Shown here: positions 1-5,080 of the stretch, piece by piece | Numbering within the stretch: the stretch's first letter is position 1 | Layout of the letters: each line of letters starts with the position of its first letter | Assembly: GCA_002348045.1 (NCBI GenBank) | Contig: DDYO01000263.1 | Coordinates: 1 to 8,260 of the forward strand | Length of the DNA: 8,260 nucleotides | Direction: 5' to 3' | Origin: Anaerolineales bacterium UBA2232 | GTDB lineage: Bacteria > Chloroflexota > Anaerolineae > UBA2200 | Notes under the pieces: model-generated | Seen by the model: only the letters and a program-made list of their open reading frames with translations | Databases searched by the model: none | What the model was told of the DNA's origin: nothing | Position numbers and translations under genes: made by a program

Positions 1-294
1 TAATCAGGTAAGCAGTTGGGGTCAAAGTGGCAGCGGCTGGCGTCCTAAAGGGAGGTACCAGAGCAAGCATAGTGAAGGGATAGGTGTAGGCAAGACTCAG
101 CGGAGCTACCCACCGCCGGGCATCGAACAGCCGCCGGAAAAGAGGACGCGCTTGGCGATGCACAGCACCTGCTCACTATCCTGTTTCGCCCCAGCCTGAA
201 CGCAGGCACTCAGCGTACCCGATCGAAAGCAAGAGGGCGGACCACAAGCTTTTTCCCAGCACGTATCGTGCACCGAGATTGTCAGCGCCAGAGG
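1..294. other. non-coding stretch downstream of the response regulator gene
   Basis: I find no credible gene here on either strand. On the plus strand a GGGAGGT purine run at about 50-56 looks like a ribosome-binding site, but the GTG after it (72-74) meets a stop after two codons. Two short GC-rich inverted repeats occur, at 194-207 and 259-271; neither is followed by a T-run on either strand. The stretch is probably the 3' flank of the operon that ends at 295. Confidence 0.5.
259..271 (-). terminator. short hairpin after the response regulator stop, no U-tract
   Basis: GCACG (259-263) and CGTGC (267-271) form a perfect 5-bp stem around a 3-nt loop, 23 nt after the stop codon at 295. The minus strand then reads TGGGAAAAAGC, so there is no U-tract and this is not a canonical intrinsic terminator. 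The position suits a transcript-end structure, but a 5-bp stem could be chance. Confidence 0.2.
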
Positions 295-999
295 CTAGTC
301 AGCCGGGCAATCCAACAGATACCCAACTCCCGGCACCGTGACTAGTAGCTTGGGCTTGGCTGGATCAGATTCGATCTTTTTTCTCAGCAGCCTGACATAC
401 GCCCGGAGGTATTGCACATCATCTCGGTACTCCTGTCCCCAAACAGCTGCCAGCAGCTGCTCATGCAACAAGACGCAGTTCGCATGTTGAGCCAGGTGCC
501 GCAGTAGTTCATACTCGGTGGCCGTGAGTCTGACTTCATTGCCTTCGACGAAGACCCTGCGCTGGAGCAAGTTGAGCGATAGCCGGCCGCACGTCACCAC
601 TGACTGCGTGCCGACACCCTCCGCACGCCTGGTTCGCTTCAGCACAGCCTGAACCCGAGCAAGCAACTCGCGGGTGCTGAATGGTTTTGTGAGATAATCG
701 TCGGCTCCGGCAGCGAAACCCTCAACCTTGTCCGACTCGCGCGCCTTGGCGGTCACCATAATCACCGGCACGTCAGAGAACTCGCGCAAACGACGGCACA
801 CTTCGAACCCATCTGGACCTCTGGGCAACAGCAGGTCAAGAAGCACCAGATCCGGCTGCTCGGTCGCCGCGAGCTCAAGCGCCGACGTACCATCGGCAGC
901 GGTGATGACCTGGTAGCCGACCGCCTGCAGAACCTCGCGAGCCAGTCGTAGTAAGCGAGGTTCATCGTCTACGACCAGTACCCGATCCCTACGGTCCAC
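295..999 (-). CDS. OmpR/KdpE-family response regulator
   Basis: This is a DNA-binding response regulator of 234 residues, the usual length for the OmpR/PhoB class. The receiver domain (about 6-118) shows the acidic pair D11-D12, phospho-acceptor D55 in LVLLDLLLP, T83 in the MVTA motif and K105 in TKPF. The winged-helix output domain (about 135-230) has the LTATEYELLRHLA segment, a recognition-helix region QYLRAYVRLLRKKIE that resembles KdpE, and the wing motif VPGVGYLL. The start is GTG. Its G at 999 is also the last base of the upstream kinase's TAG stop, so the genes overlap by 1 nt, and an AAAGGGGGTG Shine-Dalgarno lies in the end of the kinase gene. Translation is therefore probably coupled, and the kinase is the likely partner. 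No kdpFABC genes are visible, so a potassium role is not supported. The probable targets are its own operon's enzymes, by inference. Confidence 0.95.
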   Translation of the reverse strand: MDRRDRVLVVDDEPRLLRLAREVLQAVGYQVITAADGTSALELAATEQPDLVLLDLLLPRGPDGFEVCRRLREFSDVPVIMVTAKARESDKVEGFAAGADDYLTKPFSTRELLARVQAVLKRTRRAEGVGTQSVVTCGRLSLNLLQRRVFVEGNEVRLTATEYELLRHLAQHANCVLLHEQLLAAVWGQEYRDDVQYLRAYVRLLRKKIESDPAKPKLLVTVPGVGYLLDCPAD

Positions 1000-2294
1000 T
1001 ACACCCCCTTTGCCTCGTCTGGATCTTCCATTCGCGGCAGCTCGAAGTAGACGGTTGTTCCTTGACCATAGGTGCTCGTCGCCCAGATATGGCCTCCGTG
1101 TGCCTCAACAATGCTCCTGGCGATCGGCAAACCTAGGCCAGAGCCGACAACATGTCGATTCACCGTATCTTGCACGCGGAAGAAAGGCTCAAACAGCCGG
1201 TTCAAATGCTCGGGGGCAATCCCCTGGCCTTCATCGGCAACACTTACAGTAACTCGCTCCGGGCCAGGATCGCCTCGCACGACCACCAGTCCGCCTTGCG
1301 GCGAGTATTTTACCGCATTGTCCAGCAGGTTGTGAAGCACCCGTCGAATGCGTCCTGCGTCCACTTCAACAAGCGGAAACTCGGGAGGAAAGACCATCAG
1401 AAAGCGATGTTTGTCGCTGCGGCGACCGATATCATCAATGACCTCCTGAACCAGGCTGGGTAGCCTGACTGGTTCTTTGACGATGTCCAGTCGACCGGCA
1501 TCAATTCTGGAGGCATCCAGTAGGTCCGAGATGATTTCGTCCAGCTTCATACTCTCATCCACAATAATCTCAAGATATTCAGTCGTAGTCTCGGGGCTCC
1601 AGGTGACACCATCCAGCAAGAGGGCAGACGCATACCCCTGTACGGAAGCCAGGGGCGTGCGCATGTCATGAGACAACGCAGCCATGATCTGCTGCTGCAG
1701 CTCGTGCGCCCTACGACCTTGCTCCCGATGGTTCTCCACCTGATCCGCCAGATAGACTCGCTCCAGAGCCAACGACATCAAGGGAGCACAGGCAGACAGG
1801 ATGTCCACATCGCCAGCTCCCAGTTTTCGGTCCGCGCTGCGGCTCTCCAACATCAGCATGGCGGAGATGACTGAACTGGCGCCAAGGGGAAAGAACAGCA
1901 GCGCCACTGGTCTGCCCGAGTCCTCCCAGATCCCGCTGAACCTCCTCTGGTTGTCCTTGGAGAACGCAGCGACTGCGTGCTGGATTGCACTGTCTTCTCC
2001 ATGAAGAATCACCCGTCCAGTGGTGGGTGCCCAGTTCAATGGGACTTCCTCTGGCGAGAGCCTGATGGCGAGCACTGTGCTGGTAGTGTACCCACTTGCA
2101 GCCAGAACCTCCCAAGAATCGCTGGGGGACCGCGAGACAAACAGCGCGGCGCCATCTGCAGAAGGAATAGCGCTGCGCACGTGCTCCACAATGGTTTGGG
2201 CCAGACCAGTGAGGCTCTTGTGGTCCCTCACTGCCCCCAACATCGTCCACAACAGTGCGCACTCTGGCAACTCAGCGCCTCGTTGACTTTGCAC
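999..2294 (-). CDS. soluble GAF-domain sensor histidine kinase
   Basis: This 431-residue histidine kinase has no hydrophobic membrane segment or signal peptide, so it should sense in the cytoplasm. Residues about 20-180 form a GAF-like sensor domain. A coiled-coil-prone linker (about 180-205) leads to the HisKA dimerisation domain with phospho-acceptor H209 in SHDMRTPL. The HATPase_c domain has the N-box (N322, N326 in HNLLDNAVKYS), the G1 box DEGQGI (354-359), the F-box FEPFFR (368-373) and the G2 box GSGLGLPI (384-391), so it looks catalytically complete. The GAF-HisKA-HATPase order resembles the C-terminal half of KdpD without its universal-stress and membrane parts. The start is GTG, supported by GGAGG at 2301-2305, 6 nt upstream. 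It begins 14 nt after the aldolase stop and overlaps the response regulator by 1 nt. The ligand is unknown; an intermediate of the neighbouring enzymes is a reasonable guess. Confidence 0.95.
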   Translation of the reverse strand: MQSQRGAELPECALLWTMLGAVRDHKSLTGLAQTIVEHVRSAIPSADGAALFVSRSPSDSWEVLAASGYTTSTVLAIRLSPEEVPLNWAPTTGRVILHGEDSAIQHAVAAFSKDNQRRFSGIWEDSGRPVALLFFPLGASSVISAMLMLESRSADRKLGAGDVDILSACAPLMSLALERVYLADQVENHREQGRRAHELQQQIMAALSHDMRTPLASVQGYASALLLDGVTWSPETTTEYLEIIVDESMKLDEIISDLLDASRIDAGRLDIVKEPVRLPSLVQEVIDDIGRRSDKHRFLMVFPPEFPLVEVDAGRIRRVLHNLLDNAVKYSPQGGLVVVRGDPGPERVTVSVADEGQGIAPEHLNRLFEPFFRVQDTVNRHVVGSGLGLPIARSIVEAHGGHIWATSTYGQGTTVYFELPRMEDPDEAKGV

Positions 2295-2308
2295 CGAGCC
2301 CCTCCGAG

Positions 2309-3082
2309 CTAGACCGACGGTTTCCAGCCCGTGATCCTCGGCAGAGCAGCCCTGACGCCTTCAGTCATGTAGCTCAGATCGGCGCCCAATGCAAGGAACT
2401 GGAAGCCCCAGGCCAGACGCTCGTTGAGCGCTTCCGGGGAGCCACAATGGATGCCAGGAGCCACGCCATGCTTCTTGCCCAGCGCCACCAGCCTCTGGAG
2501 AGCTTCAATGAAGGCCGGCTCACGATTGTCGAGGCTTGGTGCCATGCCCATCGAGGCCGACAAATCGTTGGGCCCCACGAAGAAAGCATCGATCCCTGGC
2601 ACAGACAAGATCTCGTCCGCATTCTTCAGGGCCTGGGCGGTCTCTATCTGCACGATGACGGCAATCTCGTCATTCGCACGCTGGACATAGTCCTTGCCGC
2701 CATACAGGGTCCGCCTCTCGCCGCCAAGGCCGCGGATTCCAGCTGGCGGATAGCGGCAGGCTTGCACCGCCCTAACTGCGTCCTCTCGAGTGCTGACCAT
2801 GGGAATCACCACCCCGTAGGCGCCGATATCCAGTGGCACCTTGATCCAGGAGATGTCGTTCCAAATCACCCGAACCATGGGAATCACCGACGTAGTCGCA
2901 ACGGCCTGCAATATGCTTTGCATGGACTCAAAGTTGATGGCCGAGTGTTCAGAGTTGATCACCAACCAGTCAAAACCCGCATGGGCCATGATTTCGGCGC
3001 TAAGTGAGCTCGGGCTGTTCAGCCACGTGCCCACCGAAGGCTGTCCGGCGCGCAGCTTGGCGAGCATGGTGTTAGGTCTCAC
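2309..3082 (-). CDS. HpcH/HpaI-family class II aldolase
   Basis: This 257-residue protein matches the metal-dependent pyruvate aldolase family (HpaI, RhmA/YfaU, GarL), which cleaves 4-hydroxy-2-oxo acids to pyruvate plus an aldehyde. Family landmarks are visible: H46 in the SEH motif and D85 in LDIGA (the catalytic His-Asp pair of HpaI, aligned from memory), R71 in MVRVIWND, the RYPPAGIRG loop (110-118), the metal-site residues Q145 and E147 in VQIETA, and GPNDLSASMG (170-179) with D173. An Asn (N43) stands where HpaI has Asp in the IDGEH motif. The GTG start at 3082 is supported by AGGAGG (3089-3094) 6 nt upstream; the in-frame ATG at codon 6 is too far from it. The gene lies 53 nt after the dehydrogenase and 14 nt before the kinase. 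The true substrate cannot be told from sequence alone; citrate lyase beta-like relatives are less likely given the HpaI-type motifs. Confidence 0.9.
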   Translation of the reverse strand: MRPNTMLAKLRAGQPSVGTWLNSPSSLSAEIMAHAGFDWLVINSEHSAINFESMQSILQAVATTSVIPMVRVIWNDISWIKVPLDIGAYGVVIPMVSTREDAVRAVQACRYPPAGIRGLGGERRTLYGGKDYVQRANDEIAVIVQIETAQALKNADEILSVPGIDAFFVGPNDLSASMGMAPSLDNREPAFIEALQRLVALGKKHGVAPGIHCGSPEALNERLAWGFQFLALGADLSYMTEGVRAALPRITGWKPSV

Positions 3083-3088
3083 GGTTCC

Positions 3089-3094
3089 CCTCCT
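3089..3094 (-). promoter_or_regulatory. strong Shine-Dalgarno fixing the GTG start of the aldolase
   Basis: AGGAGG lies 6 nt upstream of the GTG at 3082, within a longer purine run AGGGGAGGAGGGG. It decides the start in favour of GTG over the ATG five codons downstream. Confidence 0.8.
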
Positions 3095-3135
3095 CCCCTC
3101 ATCGACAGACAGTGCTTTGCAGTTGTCCTCATTGC

Positions 3136-4173
3136 CTACTGAGCGGAAATCCCGTCAACATCTACTCCCAGTGCAATTCCCGCCGCTCTCAAGTCCTCCC
3201 AAGTGCTTTCAGGCAGAGGGATTCCCTCTCGCAGGCGCTTCTCCTTCATCCGCAGCTCATAGTCGCCGGGAATGAGAATCTCGGAAAATCCGGGCGCCAA
3301 TGGGCCGGCCCTCATTATGTCGAACAGCTCCTCTTCCTGGGCAACGAACGTGGACAGGGGCGCAAAGGCCTCGACGTCCAGAGCCAGCATGAAAACGCCG
3401 TTGCCGCCACCATAACCGGGGAGTGCTGCACTGCCGTGGCCGCTAAGCAAACCGCAGGTTAGCTCAATGAACAGTGACAGCCCGTAGCCTTTGTGACCTG
3501 CCATGGGCAGCAGTGCTCCTCCAGCATAGTAGTCCGCGGGATTCTGTGTGGGTCGGCCCTCCTTGTCAACGATCCACCCAGGAGGAACCTGTTCCCCCTT
3601 AGATCGGGCGACCCTCAGTTTCCCTTCCGCCGACACTGTGGTTGCCATATCCAGGAGAAACGAGTTGCCCTCGCTTCCTGGCGCGGCGATAGCCATGGGA
3701 TTGGTGCTCAGCACCCGTTTCTTGCCCCCATGCGCGACGGCCGACAAAGTGGAGTTGCACAGCACGATGCCGATCAATCCCTGTTCTGCAGCCATCATCG
3801 CCCACTCACCCAGGCGTCCAATGTGCCCACTGTGTCTCAGGGTAACGGCGGCTAAGTGGGACTGTTTAGCTTTGCTGATCGCGACCTCCATGCACCTTGC
3901 CGCTGCCACCTGGCCAAAAGCGTTGTGCCCATCCAGGGCCGCAGTCGTGGCGCTTTCCGACACAATTTCAACGACAGCGTCAGCCACAATGGCACCGGAC
4001 CGCAGATTGCCCAAGTACGAGGTCACCCGCAGAACGCCGTGCGAGTCGTGCCCGACCAAGTTGCTCTCGACCAGTGAGCGAGCAACCAGAGACGCGGTAT
4101 GCGCAGGAACCTGAGCTGCCTTGAAGACGCTTTCCGAGACCCTTCGCAACTGTACATCGGTGAAAGTAAGCAT
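3136..4173 (-). CDS. Ldh-family (malate/L-lactate/ureidoglycolate-type) NAD(P)-dependent dehydrogenase
   Basis: This is a 345-residue member of the Ldh_2 family, which oxidises 2-hydroxyacids or reduces 2-oxoacids with NAD(P)H; family members include AllD, YiaK, ComC and Mdh. It does not use the classical Rossmann fold. Landmarks are SNLVGHDSHGVLR (37-49) with the conserved H45, LRHSGHIGRLGEW (112-124) with H117 (aligned from memory with the catalytic His of AllD), STNPMAIAAPG (156-166), the LLDMATT segment (173-179) and MAGHKGYGLSLF (224-235). An upstream in-frame ATG at 4245 would add 24 residues. I chose 4173 because AAAGGAG lies 4 nt upstream and because the family begins with a segment like MLTFTDVQLRR. 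It is the first gene of the four-gene unit, behind a good promoter. With the aldolase it suggests catabolism of a 2-oxo or 2-hydroxy acid that ends in pyruvate; the actual substrate is open. Confidence 0.92.
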   Translation of the reverse strand: MLTFTDVQLRRVSESVFKAAQVPAHTASLVARSLVESNLVGHDSHGVLRVTSYLGNLRSGAIVADAVVEIVSESATTAALDGHNAFGQVAAARCMEVAISKAKQSHLAAVTLRHSGHIGRLGEWAMMAAEQGLIGIVLCNSTLSAVAHGGKKRVLSTNPMAIAAPGSEGNSFLLDMATTVSAEGKLRVARSKGEQVPPGWIVDKEGRPTQNPADYYAGGALLPMAGHKGYGLSLFIELTCGLLSGHGSAALPGYGGGNGVFMLALDVEAFAPLSTFVAQEEELFDIMRAGPLAPGFSEILIPGDYELRMKEKRLREGIPLPESTWEDLRAAGIALGVDVDGISAQ

Positions 4174-4177
4174 CACA

Positions 4178-4184
4178 CTCCTTT
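4178..4184 (-). promoter_or_regulatory. Shine-Dalgarno deciding the dehydrogenase start
   Basis: AAAGGAG is followed by TGTG and then the ATG at 4173. It argues against the upstream ATG at 4245, which has no such motif close by. The 4-nt spacing is a little short. Confidence 0.7.
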
Positions 4185-4196
4185 GGCCTAGTTTCG

Positions 4197-4216
4197 GAGG
4201 CCTGCTCACAGGCCCC
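4197..4216 (-). promoter_or_regulatory. leader hairpin upstream of the dehydrogenase
   Basis: On the minus strand GGGGCCTG (4216-4209) pairs with CAGGCCTC (4204-4197) around the tetraloop TGAG. This gives 8 bp including one G-U wobble. It ends 12 nt before the Shine-Dalgarno. A competing 5-bp stem (4198-4202 with 4185-4189) reuses its 3' arm and abuts the Shine-Dalgarno, so the two cannot form together. Confidence 0.45.
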
Positions 4217-4263
4217 TGCTTCCTGACCGGTACTACAATCCCCATCTGCTACGCACCAAGCGC

Positions 4264-4292
4264 AGTATATGCTGGCCCGACTAGTGGGTCAA
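4264..4292 (-). promoter_or_regulatory. sigma70-type promoter of the ldh-aldolase-kinase-regulator unit
   Basis: On the minus strand TTGACC (4292-4287) is followed by a 17-nt spacer and TATACT (4269-4264). Each box has five of six consensus bases and the spacing is ideal. Transcription would start near 4257, leaving a leader of about 84 nt before the ATG at 4173. An ACTAG pentamer occurs twice (4280-4284 and 4301-4305), 21 bp apart and flanking the -35 box; this might be an operator. Confidence 0.65.
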
Positions 4293-4511
4293 CCAAGGCT
4301 ACTAGACCCGCACTTTCAACGGACCGAGCAATGAGGGCTGGATCAGCTGCAGTGCGTCATCACGCCGTGAACTGACCTGCCTCGCCCTTCCCGGCCCTTC
4401 ACACCAAAAGCGAGGTCACCCGGAAGCAAAACTCTGGTCTTGTGGCGGCGCGGCTAGGCCTGCCTACCACCGGACCCAATACTCCCGTGTGCCTCGCTTG
4501 TGGTCATCGAC

Positions 4512-4554
4512 GGTTGGCTGGGCCGGCTACCAGTGAAACGATGGGCCAGCCACC
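4512..4554 (-). terminator. stem-loop after the ferredoxin stop codon, no U-tract
   Basis: The minus strand reads GGTGGCTGGCCC (4554-4543), an 18-nt loop, then GGCCCAGCCAACC (4524-4512). The arms form 11 bp with one bulged A and one C-C mismatch. The structure starts 15 nt after the TAG at 4570. The sequence after it (GTCGATGACC) has no U-tract, so it is either a non-canonical terminator or an mRNA 3'-end protecting structure. Confidence 0.4.
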
Positions 4555-4569
4555 AACAGCGATGTAGTA

Positions 4570-4830
4570 CTACTTGGCCGTCTTGCCAGGATTCAACTTG
4601 GCGAATTTGGCCAAGAGCTGCTCCTTCGTCTCCTTCTGATCTGGGTCCGGTACGCAGGCATCAACGGGGCAGACCGCTGCACACTGCTGCTCGCTGAAGA
4701 AGCCCACACATTCCGTGCACTTGTCCGCATCGATCTCAAAGTGCTCCGAACCCTCACTGATCGCATTGTTAGGGCATTCGGACTCACATGAAGCGCACGA
4801 AATGCAGTCATCGGTGATCTTGAAAGCCAT
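4570..4830 (-). CDS. YfhL/Alvin-type 2[4Fe-4S] ferredoxin
   Basis: This small, acidic electron carrier has 86 residues, with two [4Fe-4S] clusters expected. The first motif is C9-x2-C12-x2-C15-x3-C19-P. The second is C38-x2-C41-x8-C50-x3-C54-P, whose extended gap between its second and third cysteines marks the Alvin (Allochromatium vinosum) and YfhL group. By family rule cluster I is bound by C9, C12, C15 and C54, and cluster II by C38, C41, C50 and C19. A ninth cysteine, C59, is not expected to bind a cluster. The C-terminal stretch from about 62 (DPDQKETKEQLLAKF) is the helical tail typical of this group. I placed the start at 4830 because AGGAGG lies 7 nt upstream; an ORF start at 4902 would place 24 unrelated residues before MAFKITDDC. 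It is probably monocistronic, as both flanks are long and contain hairpins. Its redox partner is not visible. Confidence 0.94.
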   Translation of the reverse strand: MAFKITDDCISCASCESECPNNAISEGSEHFEIDADKCTECVGFFSEQQCAAVCPVDACVPDPDQKETKEQLLAKFAKLNPGKTAK

Positions 4831-4837
4831 CTTAACT

Positions 4838-4843
4838 CCTCCT
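4838..4843 (-). promoter_or_regulatory. Shine-Dalgarno deciding the ferredoxin start
   Basis: AGGAGG is followed by AGTTAAG and then the ATG at 4830. It is a near-ideal site and rules out the longer reading from 4902. Confidence 0.8.
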
Positions 4844-4867
4844 GCTAGTATGTTGCTATCTTGGGGT

Positions 4868-4911
4868 GGGCTCAGGTAACGACCTTGTACTGTCAAGATC
4901 ACTCCGAGCCC
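4868..4911 (-). ncRNA. long stem-loop in the ferredoxin mRNA leader
   Basis: On the minus strand GGGCUC (4911-4906) pairs with GAGCCC (4873-4868). Inside, GGAGU (4905-4901) pairs with GUUACC (4880-4875), leaving A4877 bulged; U4874 is also bulged. Next GAUCUUG (4900-4894) pairs with CAAGGUC (4887-4881) around the loop ACAGUA. In total there are 18 pairs, three of them G-U, and two single-base bulges. It ends 37 nt before the ATG. If the -10 box at 4924-4929 is real, the hairpin starts about 6 nt from the mRNA 5' end. It matches no riboswitch class I know; a 5' stabiliser or a regulated leader is plausible. Confidence 0.5.
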
Positions 4912-4923
4912 CGAACATGGGAA

Positions 4924-4953
4924 ATTATACTACCTGACCTCGCCAACGCCCAA
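4924..4953 (-). promoter_or_regulatory. possible promoter of the ferredoxin gene
   Basis: A perfect TATAAT -10 box lies at 4929-4924 on the minus strand. The best -35 candidate is TTGGGC (4953-4948), with an 18-nt spacer and only three consensus matches. Transcription would start near 4917, giving a leader of about 87 nt. The weak -35 suggests an activator or low activity. Confidence 0.42.
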
Positions 4954-5041
4954 ATCGCTGGCAAAAGCTCCAAACGTAGTGGCGTCCACACCGCACACCC
5001 GGCTGACCAAGTAATCCACGCGCAATGCAGCAGCTGGATGC

Positions 5042-5062
5042 TCGGCGGTCCGATCCCGCCAA
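5042..5062 (-). terminator. hairpin after the membrane regulator stop, no U-tract
   Basis: The minus strand reads TTGGCGG (5062-5056), loop GATCGGA, CCGCCGA (5048-5042). This makes 7 bp with one U-G wobble, 18 nt after the TGA at 5081. The following bases, GCATCCAGC, contain no U-tract. It is a candidate transcript end between the lipid genes and the ferredoxin. Confidence 0.35.
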
Positions 5063-5080
5063 CGGCCGATTAGGGGCGAG

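Larger units (their letters stand above)
4174..4569. other. intergenic region between ferredoxin and dehydrogenase genes
   Basis: These 396 nt hold no supported gene. From the ferredoxin side they contain a GC-rich stem-loop just after its stop (4512-4554), then about 200 nt in which I recognise nothing (roughly 4293-4511). The promoter at 4264-4292 and the dehydrogenase leader with its hairpin follow. I looked for tRNA-like T-loops on both strands and saw none. Confidence 0.6.

Noticed and set aside
194..207. Inverted repeat GCCTG-AACG-CAGGC as a terminator
   Set aside because: It has only 5 bp, no T-run on either side, and lies nearly 90 nt from the nearest stop codon.
1711..2262. 183-codon minus-strand frame inside the kinase gene
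   Set aside because: It is out of frame with the GAF-HisKA gene; the protein has low-complexity Ser, Gly and Arg composition and no motif.
295..2294. Assignment of the two-component pair as KdpDE
   Set aside because: The regulator is KdpE-like, but the kinase lacks the universal-stress and membrane domains of KdpD and no kdpFABC genes are present.
2255..3007. 250-codon open frame on the plus strand opposite the aldolase
   Set aside because: It is antisense to a gene with clear family motifs. Its translation is rich in His, Arg and Pro with no recognisable domain, and it has no Shine-Dalgarno or promoter. It is a shadow frame.
3548..4114. 188-codon plus-strand frame opposite the dehydrogenase
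   Set aside because: It is antisense to a conserved enzyme and its translation has no family features.
4174..4245. 24-codon N-terminal extension of the dehydrogenase from an ATG at 4245
   Set aside because: There is no Shine-Dalgarno for it; the ATG at 4173 has AAAGGAG and matches the usual family N-terminus.
4868..4896. Perfect TTGACA (4896-4891, minus strand) as a ferredoxin -35 box
   Set aside because: No -10-like hexamer lies 16-18 nt downstream (GAGCCC at 17). The hexamer is better explained as part of the leader stem-loop.
4831..4902. 24-codon N-terminal extension of the ferredoxin from 4902
   Set aside because: It runs through the leader hairpin and ribosome-binding site; ferredoxins of this group start just before the first cysteine motif, as from 4830.
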